Shown: piece after piece, positions 11,491 to 18,874 of the stretch | Numbering within the stretch: position 1 is the stretch's first letter | Layout: each line of letters starts with the position of its first letter | Virus record (IMG/VR): IMGVR_UViG_3300025322_000144 | Coordinates: 1-26,003 of that record | Origin: a virus | Strand: one strand, 5' to 3' | Length of the DNA: 26,003 nt | Position numbers and translations under genes: made by a program | The notes under the pieces: model-generated | The model's database searches: none | Told to the model about the DNA's origin: nothing | Seen by the model: only the letters and a program-made list of their open reading frames with translations

Positions 11491-13601
11491 TGCCAGAAGA
11501 AATTTTAGAAGAAGAATCTAGTCAAGAATTTCTGATCGACAATAAAAATTACGCAGAAGATACAGAGAAAGCTGCCGAGGCGTTATCTTTTCTTGACAAA
11601 GTTTCTACAGAATTGCAGATGCGTAGAGGGCTATTGAATGCGAAGTATTTAGAGTATTACAATATTTATCGCTGTACATTTGATGTCAGATATTATAATG
11701 GTGAAGCACAAGTTTACGTTCCTATTTTGAGAAAAGCGTGTGAGCAGTTTGTTTCAAGAATTAAAAGAGCATTGTTTCCCACCGATGATGTTTTTGATGT
11801 AGAACCAACCGACAATGATATGGATGATGAATCTGATGCTATTTATGATTACATGAAATGGCAGGTAGAAAAAAGAGTTAAGCTAAAGCAAAAAGTTGAT
11901 AGATTTCTTAGACAGCTTGTCATGTACGGATGGGCAGTGATTGAATGCGGATGGGAAGAAGAAGTTAAGAAAATTATAGGATTAAGAAAGAGGCAAACGC
12001 CAGTAAGAATAAAACAAACTGATCCCATCACTGGAAATACTTATTATGAAGAAACTGGTGAGATGGAGACAGTTATTGAGGAAGCTGAAAAGAAAATTGT
12101 AAAGAAACGCAATCCAACATTTGATGTACAAGATAATTTCGCTACATATTTATGGCCACACACAGCTAATGATATAGATGAAGTGGTTGGGGTAATCACT
12201 TTAAGTAAACAGACTCGAAATCATCTAGTATCACAAATGAAAAAAGGGATATATGTTAATGTCAATATACCAGAAATATCTCTGGGAGATGTATCAGACC
12301 AGTGGAATTGGTCAAAGGAATATAGATTAGCCAAAGACGGATTGACCGATCAGGAAGATTCACAAAAAACCTTCTTTAGAGCAACACTTATTAAATATCA
12401 AGGTCTTTATAACTGGGGAACAGAAGATGATCCAGACGAGCAAGAAACGATAATCACGACTATCGGTGGGAAGATTTGTATTGAATTAAGGAAGTGTCAG
12501 TATTTTGATAATGAGAAGCCATTTCTACTTGGTCGCATTAATGAGTTAATGAATGAAATTTATTCTTCTGGTATGTATGAGCCTTTGGCTTCATTACAAT
12601 ATTATTTTAATGATACAGCTAATCAGACATTTGATAGTAATTATTATTCTCTTAACCCTATTGTCAAGTATGACCCAGGCAGAGTAGTAAATATAGCTTC
12701 TATCGCATTCGCACCTGGGGCTATGTGGGCATTAACCGACCCTTCTGCTGCTGATATCATCAGACCACCAGAAGTGGCTTCTATCGGATTTAGCATCATG
12801 GCACAAGTTAAGGGATTGATCGAAGAATATCCTGGTTTACAGAATATACCAATGACGGGAAGAAAGGCTGCGTTGCATATACAAGCACTTCAGCAAGAAT
12901 ATTCACTTCCAGTACAGCAGATCGTTGAGAATTTAGAAGATACTATAATGTCTCCTTGGTTAAAGAAGGCTTATAGCAGAGTACAACAATTCTTGAATAA
13001 AGCAGAGATTGTGAGGGTAACTGGTAGAAAGGGTGCTAAATATTGGAGAACAATCGACCCTGAGAATCTCGTAGGAGATTATAATTTTTATTGGAGAGGG
13101 GCTAATCAGACTACCAACATACATATTAAATCACAACAAATAGCACAATTCTTAAACACAATGGCTCCTTGGGTACAATTAATGATGCAGCAACAGAAAT
13201 TACCTAATATTGAATGGCTATTGAAAGAATACTGGTCAGATGGGCTTGCTATGGATGGTGAAGATAAACTATTCATCAGTATGCAGGATGAAAGAGCATT
13301 ACCTCCTGAGATTGAAAATATGATTATGGCATTGGGCAAGCCACTTCCAACTAGCATGGGGGATGACCACCAAGGACACATGCAAGCACACCAACCATTA
13401 CTACAATCAGACATGCCTGAAATTGTGGAAATAGCCAGAATGCACATGGAGAAGCATCAGAAAGATTTTGAAAATATGCAGAAATTAATGCAGCAACAAG
13501 CTGCTGCTCCACCACCAGAACCACCAGCAGAGCCAGGACAGGAAGTGGAAGGCGAAAGAATGATGGAAGGAAATCAACCAATAGGAAATTTTAGGGGGTA
13601 G
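11490..13601 (+). CDS. Portal protein
   Basis: At 703 aa it matches the large portals of podoviruses such as P22 and N4 relatives. The N-terminal region has an acidic lead, then a helical crown/wing section with YVPILRKACEQFVSRIKRALFP. A long middle region includes WPHTANDIDEV and QYYFNDTANQTFDSNYYSLNP. The stem/clip end has MTGRKAALHIQALQQEYSLP, and the C-terminus is Gln-, Met- and Pro-rich with repeated CCA proline codons. Twelve copies should form the DNA entry ring. It follows the large terminase by TAATG overlap. Family identity is by size, gene order and motif character rather than by alignment. Confidence 0.88.
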   Translation: MPEEILEEESSQEFLIDNKNYAEDTEKAAEALSFLDKVSTELQMRRGLLNAKYLEYYNIYRCTFDVRYYNGEAQVYVPILRKACEQFVSRIKRALFPTDDVFDVEPTDNDMDDESDAIYDYMKWQVEKRVKLKQKVDRFLRQLVMYGWAVIECGWEEEVKKIIGLRKRQTPVRIKQTDPITGNTYYEETGEMETVIEEAEKKIVKKRNPTFDVQDNFATYLWPHTANDIDEVVGVITLSKQTRNHLVSQMKKGIYVNVNIPEISLGDVSDQWNWSKEYRLAKDGLTDQEDSQKTFFRATLIKYQGLYNWGTEDDPDEQETIITTIGGKICIELRKCQYFDNEKPFLLGRINELMNEIYSSGMYEPLASLQYYFNDTANQTFDSNYYSLNPIVKYDPGRVVNIASIAFAPGAMWALTDPSAADIIRPPEVASIGFSIMAQVKGLIEEYPGLQNIPMTGRKAALHIQALQQEYSLPVQQIVENLEDTIMSPWLKKAYSRVQQFLNKAEIVRVTGRKGAKYWRTIDPENLVGDYNFYWRGANQTTNIHIKSQQIAQFLNTMAPWVQLMMQQQKLPNIEWLLKEYWSDGLAMDGEDKLFISMQDERALPPEIENMIMALGKPLPTSMGDDHQGHMQAHQPLLQSDMPEIVEIARMHMEKHQKDFENMQKLMQQQAAAPPPEPPAEPGQEVEGERMMEGNQPIGNFRG

Positions 13602-13607
13602 AGAAGA

Positions 13608-13775
13608 ATGAAACATGGAACACCAGAACACAAAGAAGAAATGAAAAAGAGGATGAAAAAACCCTCACCCAAAATGCTCGGTAAAGGTATGGCAAGAAAA
13701 GCAGTAGAAGCATTGCATAAACGTAAAACTCGATTAGAACAAATGGAAGCACAATTGGAAGGGAAGTCATTTTAA
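13608..13775 (+). CDS. Small basic 55-aa protein
   Basis: The product is rich in Lys, Arg, Met and Glu (MKHGTPEHKEEMKKRMKKPSP and an ALHKRKTRLEQMEAQLEGKSF tail). It is a helical, nucleic-acid-like peptide that ends with the motif K-S-F. The ATG has a GAGAAGA site just after the portal stop, and the stop overlaps the next start (TAATG). It is the first of three short genes in a row. Function is unknown; condensation or packaging support is possible. Confidence 0.65.
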   Translation: MKHGTPEHKEEMKKRMKKPSPKMLGKGMARKAVEALHKRKTRLEQMEAQLEGKSF

Positions 13776-13960
13776 TGGAAATGGATTATAAAGCCATAGA
13801 GTTGTTAGAAAAGGCTATAAAATTACATCAAGTTCACATGGATTATCCAAAAACTGCTGATGTAGAATCTCAAAATAAGCTAATGATGTATATTAAAGAT
13901 GCACACCAAGCATTAAAAGAAAACTTTATAGAGGAAAAGATGGAAGGAGTAAAATTTTAA
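13775..13960 (+). CDS. Small helical 61-aa protein
   Basis: The product has an acidic N-terminal helix (LLEKAIKLHQVHM), a middle stretch with PKTADVESQNKLMMYIKDAHQAL, and ends in KF like its neighbours. The pattern resembles short proteins that sit downstream of portal genes in many metagenomic podoviruses. The TAATG overlaps at both ends indicate coupled translation. The specific role is unknown. Confidence 0.65.
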   Translation: MEMDYKAIELLEKAIKLHQVHMDYPKTADVESQNKLMMYIKDAHQALKENFIEEKMEGVKF

Positions 13961-14157
13961 TGGCTGGAAAAGTAGAAAAAGTAATGGGAGAGTATAAAAG
14001 AGGCACGTTGCATAGAGGTAAGAAAGGCCCAGGGAAAGGTGCAAAAGTAAAGAGTAGGAAACAGGCTGTGGCGATTGCTCTCAGCGAAGCTAGGGAAGCA
14101 GGAGAGAAAGTTTCTCCATCACCAGCAGAAAAACGATTAAGAGGGAAGAAATTTTAA
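13960..14157 (+). CDS. DUF6496-like small basic protein (65 aa)
   Basis: The sequence KVMGEYKRGTLHRGKKGPG followed by VKSRKQAVAIALSEAREAG matches the conserved layout of a small phage domain (DUF6496-like): a K-V-M-x-E-x-K strand, a glycine/lysine turn, then K-S-R-x-Q-A-[IV]-A-I-A-L-S-E-A. It is strongly basic. In other phages it also lies among the head genes. A DNA-binding role is likely but unproven. TAATG overlaps couple it on both sides. Confidence 0.8.
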   Translation: MAGKVEKVMGEYKRGTLHRGKKGPGKGAKVKSRKQAVAIALSEAREAGEKVSPSPAEKRLRGKKF

Positions 14158-14234
14158 TGGGTAAAACGTGGAAGGATTCTGAAAGTAAGAAACCTATTTA
14201 TACAAGTAAAAAACAAATTAAGAGCAGGGGGTAA
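14157..14234 (+). CDS. Micro-ORF (25 aa) ending inside a tRNA
   Basis: It opens by TAATG overlap with the previous stop and encodes a Lys/Ser-rich peptide (MGKTWKDSESKKPIYTSKKQ and onward). Its TAA stop at 14232-14234 uses bases 8-10 of the tRNA. The gene continues the coupled chain, but its small size leaves room for doubt. Confidence 0.5.
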   Translation: MGKTWKDSESKKPIYTSKKQIKSRG

Positions 14235-14299
14235 GTCAGTAGTAGACTACTCGGCTTGGAACCGAGAGGACATTGGTGCGAATCCAATCTCCCTGACCA
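14225..14299 (+). tRNA. tRNA-Pro (UGG), atypical
   Basis: All four arms can be drawn: acceptor CAGGGGG/CTCCCTG, D stem AGTC/GACT, anticodon stem CTCGG/CCGAG with loop CTTGGAA, T stem ATTGG/CCAAT, discriminator A and an encoded CCA at 14297-14299. The anticodon is TGG, which reads CCA proline codons, frequent in the portal tail. C1:G72 with A73 fits bacterial tRNA-Pro identity. The D loop (AGTAGTA) lacks the GG pair, the T loop has TGCGAAT with G instead of T at position 55, and position 37 is A rather than the G normal in tRNA-Pro. Confidence 0.9.
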
Positions 14300-14316
14300 A
14301 ATTAAGGAGAATATTA

Positions 14317-14511
14317 ATGGCAAAAAGAGCAATGCCCACTGTTCCTGGGACACCAAAATATCCAAGAGGGGAACCACTTTTATTACCTAGAGCAAGAAAA
14401 AGGAAAGCCAGGGTTGCTCCATACCCCAAAGAATTTGAAAAAGAAATAGAAGGAGAAAGAGAAGAAAGATTACAACGACTTGAAAAACGATTAAAAGGTA
14501 GAGCAATTTAA
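14317..14511 (+). CDS. Small basic 64-aa protein
   Basis: The product is strongly basic and proline-rich at the start (MAKRAMPTVPGTPKYPRGEP), then Arg- and Lys-rich, ending in a charged helix (REERLQRLEKRLKGRAI). An AAGGAGAATATTA site precedes the ATG, 17 nt after the tRNA CCA end. It may bind DNA or the scaffold; no family is recognised. Confidence 0.65.
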   Translation: MAKRAMPTVPGTPKYPRGEPLLLPRARKRKARVAPYPKEFEKEIEGEREERLQRLEKRLKGRAI

Positions 14512-14522
14512 GGAGATGATAG

Positions 14523-14873
14523 ATGGACTTTCAAAATCTTAGTGCAGATTATGAGAAATTAACAAAGTGTTTAAAGGATGCTGAGGAATTTGATAAACTA
14601 TGTAAAGAGAATCCAGAACACATAAAACAAGTGTTTTTGGACGGAATGAAATCCGAGTTTTGGAGATTTTTTCAGGGCTGCATGGTTAGAACCAAATGGA
14701 GTATGGAACAAAATCTGAAGGGAAAAACAATAAATAACTTGGATGATTGTATTACACTAGCAAAGTTTAATACAATATATAAACAGACAGATGAATTAAT
14801 AAATTTTCCTGAGAATTTCTTAAAGACACTTTTGAAAATACAGGAAAAAACAAATGCCAAAATCGCTGGCTAA
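14523..14873 (+). CDS. Hypothetical helical 116-aa protein
   Basis: The product is almost wholly helical, with cysteines at scattered positions that do not form pairs, and mixed charge. An AAGGAGATGATAG site precedes the ATG. It sits between small basic proteins and the scaffold-like gene, so a head-assembly role is plausible. I find no catalytic or binding motif. Confidence 0.7.
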   Translation: MDFQNLSADYEKLTKCLKDAEEFDKLCKENPEHIKQVFLDGMKSEFWRFFQGCMVRTKWSMEQNLKGKTINNLDDCITLAKFNTIYKQTDELINFPENFLKTLLKIQEKTNAKIAG

Positions 14874-14893
14874 GCGTAAAATAGGAGGATATA

Positions 14894-15565
14894 ATGGCTG
14901 ATCAAGAAGCGTCAGATCAGGTTGACGTTAAAGATACTGATGAACAGAAAGAAGATACAGAGGAAGTTAAAGAAGAAGAAGTCGTTGAGGAAGAAGAATC
15001 AGAGCATGAAGAAAAAGTGCCTTATTCTCGATTCAAGGAAGTTGTTGATGAAAAGAATACACTTAGAGGTTTGACTGATACTCTATCTCAATTAGTTACT
15101 CAAAATAGAGGATTGACACCAAAGGATAAGGAATTTGAGTGGCCCGAAGATGTCGATGCTAATACAAGAAAAGCTGTAGAACAATATTACAGACAATTAT
15201 CTGGCAAGCAAAATGCAGCCAATGAGGAAATCTTAGGGGCTGTTATTGACAGACTTGATGAAGTAAAGGCTTCTGTTGCTAACCCTCAAATTAAAAAATA
15301 TACCAGGGAGATAGATACTATTCGTAAAGAATATTCTAATTCAGGGGCATATTTAACTAGGGAACAGGCATTTGAAATTGCTGTTACTAGGGGGTTGATT
15401 AAGAAAACTTCCACTGGAAAACTCATTGTTAAAAAGTCTGATGTCAGAATAAGCAAAGAAAAGACCAATAACAATGTCAGTTCTTCTAAGGATAAAATAA
15501 AGAAGCCCATGCGAGACATGAATGACAAAGAACTAGATGAAAGCATGGTTGATGTAAAATTTTAA
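14894..15565 (+). CDS. Scaffolding-like head assembly protein (223 aa)
   Basis: The N-terminal 40 residues are extremely acidic, followed by VPYSRFKEVVDEKNTLRG, a motif typical of capsid scaffold and assembly proteins encoded just before the major capsid gene. The middle is helical and charged, suitable for coiled coils, and the C-terminus is basic, which in scaffolds binds the capsid shell. The length and place directly upstream of the capsid gene fit. An AGGAGGAT site precedes the ATG. Confidence 0.75.
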   Translation: MADQEASDQVDVKDTDEQKEDTEEVKEEEVVEEEESEHEEKVPYSRFKEVVDEKNTLRGLTDTLSQLVTQNRGLTPKDKEFEWPEDVDANTRKAVEQYYRQLSGKQNAANEEILGAVIDRLDEVKASVANPQIKKYTREIDTIRKEYSNSGAYLTREQAFEIAVTRGLIKKTSTGKLIVKKSDVRISKEKTNNNVSSSKDKIKKPMRDMNDKELDESMVDVKF

Positions 15566-15580
15566 GGAGAGTGATTTTTA

Positions 15581-17005
15581 ATGTTCAAGTGGTTATCCAA
15601 TAAGCTATCTTCTTGGTTACAACCTAAGATGGCTGGTGGAGCAGATACCACATCCACTGTTCTCGGTAATTATACCGTACAGTCTGGATCAGACGCTATC
15701 CAGTACATTGCAGAAAAAACTCTTAGGATTGCTTATAAGATTCTAAGGTTCTATGAAATGGGTGATAAGGCAGTATTGCCTTCTCAATCATCCAAGACAT
15801 TCCAATATACTCGATATGAGCGTTTACCATTACCTTTCAGTGTAATTAGTGAAGGTAATGAGGGTAGCTCTACTACAATGAGTATTTCAACTGTTACTGC
15901 GACTGCGGAACAGTGGGGAGCATACGTTACAATTACTGACGTTGCTGAATTAACAATTAAACACAAGCCTCTACAAAAGGCTCTACAACTATTAGGGTTT
16001 CAGAGTGGTGAAACAGTTGAGCGAGAATGTTTTAATGTCGTTGCGACTGGAACATCTATCTTCTATCCTGGTACTATTGCAAATAGATTTTCACTAACCT
16101 CTACCGATGTAGTTACTTCTGATACATGGCGTAGGATGGTGGCAAGTCTACGAGCTAATGGTGCTATGGGAATGGAACGTGCGCCAGGGGTTGCCGATCC
16201 AGAGTTAGGAGATCATTATGTATCTATTCTTGATTCCTACATGGAGTTTGATGTATCATCTGATCCTGATTTTATTGACTCAGTTAAATACGCTGCTGCA
16301 AAGAGGTTATGGAATGGAGAGATTGGAGAGTTCTTAGGTGTTCGTTTTCTACGATCCAATTCACTTCCAACTTTAACATCTGCTGCTGCACCTACCACAA
16401 ATATTAATGAAGGTGGGGGAGATTTGGCACTACGTTATCACCGGATTCTAGTTGTAGGTTTCGATACTACATTCAATTATCCTAGCGTAATCTACCAAGT
16501 TTCAACTGAGGATGTTGGTGCTGCCGATACTGATGACTCTGTTACCGTAGTGTTACCATCTACTGCTACACTACGATATAAGATTTACTGGGCAACATCC
16601 GCATCAGATATTACCGCTTCTAGTGCTGCAAACGCAGCTATTACTAAGTATGTTCAAGGTTCAGATCAATATTTTGCTGCATCAGCAAGTATTGAGATTG
16701 GAGATACTGCCAATGCCAATGGTACTACAATCTTCGCAATCGCTACCTCCGGTACAACTGCTGGTAGCTTACTTGACGAAATGGCATCAGCTAGTTCCAA
16801 GACTCACCTTGGATTCTTATTCGGTAAGGAAGCATACACCGTTGTTGATCTACAAAACTTACAGTCTACACTAACCCCTCCTGGGGCAAGTGATAGTAAT
16901 CCTCTAGCATTAAGACGTAAAGCTGGATGGAAGATTATGTTCAAATGCGTAATCAACAACAACAACTTCTTCAATCGAGTAGAAGCTGAATCTTCATTTG
17001 ATTAA
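15581..17005 (+). CDS. Major capsid protein, N4-gp56-like
   Basis: The N-terminal part shows the N4-gp56-type pattern: a hydrophobic KILRFYEMGDKAVLPSQSSKT strand region, FTRYERLPLPF, then TATAEQWGAYVTITDVAELTIKHKPLQKALQLLG. This matches the HK97-fold E-loop and spine region of that family. The C-terminus ends with WKIMFKCVINNNNFFNRVEAESS, the family's closing strand. The 474 aa length is longer than many members because of a Ser/Thr/Ala-rich insert at about residues 295-385, possibly a surface domain. The AAGGAGAG site precedes the ATG. It forms the icosahedral shell. No stable RNA terminator follows, but a structured gap does. Confidence 0.88.
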   Translation: MFKWLSNKLSSWLQPKMAGGADTTSTVLGNYTVQSGSDAIQYIAEKTLRIAYKILRFYEMGDKAVLPSQSSKTFQYTRYERLPLPFSVISEGNEGSSTTMSISTVTATAEQWGAYVTITDVAELTIKHKPLQKALQLLGFQSGETVERECFNVVATGTSIFYPGTIANRFSLTSTDVVTSDTWRRMVASLRANGAMGMERAPGVADPELGDHYVSILDSYMEFDVSSDPDFIDSVKYAAAKRLWNGEIGEFLGVRFLRSNSLPTLTSAAAPTTNINEGGGDLALRYHRILVVGFDTTFNYPSVIYQVSTEDVGAADTDDSVTVVLPSTATLRYKIYWATSASDITASSAANAAITKYVQGSDQYFAASASIEIGDTANANGTTIFAIATSGTTAGSLLDEMASASSKTHLGFLFGKEAYTVVDLQNLQSTLTPPGASDSNPLALRRKAGWKIMFKCVINNNNFFNRVEAESSFD

Positions 17006-17007
17006 AA

Positions 17008-17052
17008 TTAGCCTATGAACCATCTACGGTTCTAAGTAGTAGAATAGGCTAA
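17008..17052 (+). ncRNA. Structured RNA element after the capsid gene, possible pseudoknot
   Basis: TTAGCCTAT (17008-17016) pairs perfectly with ATAGGCTAA (17044-17052). Inside, GAACC (17017-17021) pairs with GGTTC (17028-17032). The loop of that hairpin contains TCTAC (17023-17027), complementary to GTAGA at 17039-17043, giving a possible H-type pseudoknot. No T-run follows, so a rho-independent terminator is unlikely. The element starts 2 nt after the capsid stop. Function is unknown. Confidence 0.55.
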
Positions 17053-17080
17053 AAGGGTGGAGTAGGTATAATTCGGTAAA

Positions 17081-17160
17081 ATGGTTCTTGACAATACAAT
17101 GTCTAAAAGGAACTAGCTAATATCCGATGACCGAGGATGATCCTGGGAGCAGGATGAGGG
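17081..17160 (+). other. Second potentially folded stretch in the capsid-downstream gap
   Basis: Two weak foldings exist. GTTC and GACA (17084-17093) pair with TGTC and GAAC (17100-17113). ATCCT (17140-17144) pairs with AGGAT (17151-17155) over a GGGAGC loop. A TTGACA at 17088 lacks a matching -10. Small ORFs of 11 and 18 codons occur but lack support. The stretch may extend the element at 17008 or be an untranslated leader for the AT-hook gene. Confidence 0.35.
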
Positions 17161-17184
17161 TTATTACTCAAAAAAGAGGATGAA

Positions 17185-17685
17185 ATGTCCAACCAATTAG
17201 AATTAGATTTTACTGAAAAAGAAATTATAGTAAAGAAGCGTGGTAGACCCCCAGGCTCAAAGAATAAGAATAGCAGGAAAGAGAATGTAGATACTCATTT
17301 GGCTCATACCCAAAAGATAGAAGGTGCAAGTCCTTCTCCTGCTACCAATGATGATAGATTTGATAAACTAGAAAGATCAATTAATCTTCTTACTCAGATA
17401 GTATCTGGACTGGTAGATCAGAAGAAATTAGACGCTGATGCGTTGGCAGACACAGCCAAAACAGTACAGGAAAAATTAGAAGATACTGGGGAAAAAAAAG
17501 TCAAGATAAATGTGAAGCCAGAAATAATAATTAATGGAGCTAGATATTGTGGGATAGTTGAAGTCCCTGTTAGTTTGGCAAGCCGACTAAAAGGAATGAT
17601 GGAGACAAGAGAAGAAGCAAAAAGGAAAGAATTAGAATATATAGAACACCCAATATTAGAATTGGCAGTATTAAAAGGCAATTAA
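17185..17685 (+). CDS. AT-hook protein (166 aa)
   Basis: Residues 17-26 read KKRGRPPGSK, a consensus AT-hook, which inserts its G-R-P core into the minor groove of AT-rich DNA. A long probably disordered segment follows, then a leucine-containing coiled-coil stretch (FDKLERSINLLTQIVSGLVD), and a C-terminal beta-rich piece with PEIIINGARYCGIVEVPVS. The genome is AT-rich, so such a protein could coat or organise it, or tie packaged DNA to the head interior. It lies right after the capsid gene. GAGGATGAA precedes the ATG. The AT-hook is seen directly; the role is inferred. Confidence 0.75.
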   Translation: MSNQLELDFTEKEIIVKKRGRPPGSKNKNSRKENVDTHLAHTQKIEGASPSPATNDDRFDKLERSINLLTQIVSGLVDQKKLDADALADTAKTVQEKLEDTGEKKVKINVKPEIIINGARYCGIVEVPVSLASRLKGMMETREEAKRKELEYIEHPILELAVLKGN

Positions 17686-17698
17686 ATAGGAGAAAACA

Positions 17699-17962
17699 AT
17701 GTTCAACTTTTTTAAAAGGAAGCCGGTTGCTATTATTCAGATTTCAAGATTAACAGCAACAGAAGAAAATACCAGTGTTACAGTTAATGCTTTTAAACTA
17801 GATAGGAAAGAAATTTATAAAGCCATGCAAGAAGCAGGGGAAGCATTAAGACTAAGGCTTATTGAAAATAATTTGGTAGCACAGCGTTGCATGACGGAAG
17901 AAGTAAAAGAAGATAATGTTCAAGATACATCTGAATTTAAAAAGAGCAAGGTGAAAAAGTAA
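17699..17962 (+). CDS. Hypothetical 87-aa protein
   Basis: The N-terminus has a short basic-hydrophobic MFNFFKRKP, then a strand-rich stretch (VAIIQISRLTATEENTSVTVNAF), a helix with ALRLRLIENNLVAQRC, and a charged tail. AGGAGAAAACA precedes the ATG. The stop overlaps the next gene's ATG by TAATG. No family is recognised; its place between the capsid and adaptor genes suggests a head-tail connection role. Confidence 0.65.
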   Translation: MFNFFKRKPVAIIQISRLTATEENTSVTVNAFKLDRKEIYKAMQEAGEALRLRLIENNLVAQRCMTEEVKEDNVQDTSEFKKSKVKK

Positions 17963-18663
17963 TGGCAGTAAGAATAGCAAAGACAGCTATAATCAGTATT
18001 GCTCAACAGAATGTGGCTAGAGGGACAGAATTAAACACTATATGCGATGACAAGTTAAATCTAATTGTCGATCAATTATATAATGACTTTTCATGGCCTA
18101 GTAATCAGATATCTGCTTCCATCACATTAACTGCTAATCTTAGCACATGGACTGTTCCTACAGATTATGCCAAGGGGCTGTTTGGGAAGTTAATATTGCC
18201 TAATAGCTCTCCCCCAATCGAGATTACTTTGCCACTGTTGTCTTTTGTTGATTACGGATTGATTAGTGCCCAAAGTCAACCAGGGCAACCACAGATATTA
18301 AATATTAACAGACGAGTGGACACTGGTGGAGAGATACAATTATCCGGTACGGTATGGCCTGTTCCAGATCAAACATATTCTGGTAAATTATATTATCATG
18401 CTATTCAAATTTATGATGTAGCCGATGCTGCTGCGCCAGCATTTCTTGATATAAAAACATTAACTGAATTGCTTACCAATGAATTAAGAGGAATGGGATA
18501 CGGTACAGATGTTGGCATACCATACGATCCACAGATGTTGGAAAAGGTGTTGGGTAGGATGCGTAGAAATATGGCTGATGAAGGAATATATCCACAGAGA
18601 GCGAAGTTAGATGGTAGAATATTCAGACATAGACCTAGAACAGCTTCATGGCTCTCAGAATAG
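17962..18663 (+). CDS. Head-tail adaptor (tail tube A / gp11-like)
   Basis: The protein (233 aa) begins with helices typical of podovirus adaptors (RIAKTAIISIAQQNVARGTELNTICDDKLNLIVDQLYNDF split over two segments), with a conserved WPSN, and continues with strands and the helix that caps the portal ring. Similar genes in T7-like and P22-like phages encode proteins of 190-230 aa placed after the capsid gene. It should connect the portal to the nozzle. The neighbouring nozzle-like gene supports this. No enzyme motif is seen. Confidence 0.65.
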   Translation: MAVRIAKTAIISIAQQNVARGTELNTICDDKLNLIVDQLYNDFSWPSNQISASITLTANLSTWTVPTDYAKGLFGKLILPNSSPPIEITLPLLSFVDYGLISAQSQPGQPQILNINRRVDTGGEIQLSGTVWPVPDQTYSGKLYYHAIQIYDVADAAAPAFLDIKTLTELLTNELRGMGYGTDVGIPYDPQMLEKVLGRMRRNMADEGIYPQRAKLDGRIFRHRPRTASWLSE

Positions 18664-18672
18664 GAGAAACTA

Positions 18673-18873
18673 ATGACACCATTTGAATATCTTGTAGGAT
18701 CACTAATAGTGGGATTGTATATTAATGGATTTGTGTATTATAAATTAGCAGTTAAGGAAGCTGTAAAAGTTAAAGCAGAATTAATGATATTAAGAGAGAA
18801 TGATCTTAAACATATAAATGAAATGCTATCACAAATCACCGATCATATATTTCGTTTAGCAAAGAAGGATTAA
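18673..18873 (+). CDS. Single-pass membrane protein with coiled-coil tail (66 aa)
   Basis: The N-terminus has a hydrophobic helix (FEYLVGSLIVGLYINGFVYY), then a Lys- and Glu-rich helix with a heptad-like run (KAELMILRENDLKHINEML). This layout resembles inner-membrane spanins or envelope contacts, but it sits between adaptor and nozzle genes rather than in a lysis cassette. TAGGAG, shared with the adaptor stop, precedes the ATG. The role is open. Confidence 0.6.
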   Translation: MTPFEYLVGSLIVGLYINGFVYYKLAVKEAVKVKAELMILRENDLKHINEMLSQITDHIFRLAKKD

Positions 18874-18874
18874 A

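Noticed and set aside
14854-14901. 15-codon ORF overlapping the scaffold start
   Set aside because: It lies mostly within the end of the 116-aa gene and has no independent support.
17008-17052. Rho-independent terminator after the capsid gene
   Set aside because: The stem is strong but no T-run follows.
17088-17093. Promoter at TTGACA downstream of the capsid gene
   Set aside because: No TATAAT-like hexamer at 16-18 nt; nearest candidates are 20-24 nt away.
17127-17183. 18-codon ORF before the AT-hook gene
   Set aside because: No ribosome site at good spacing; may be incidental to the structured gap.
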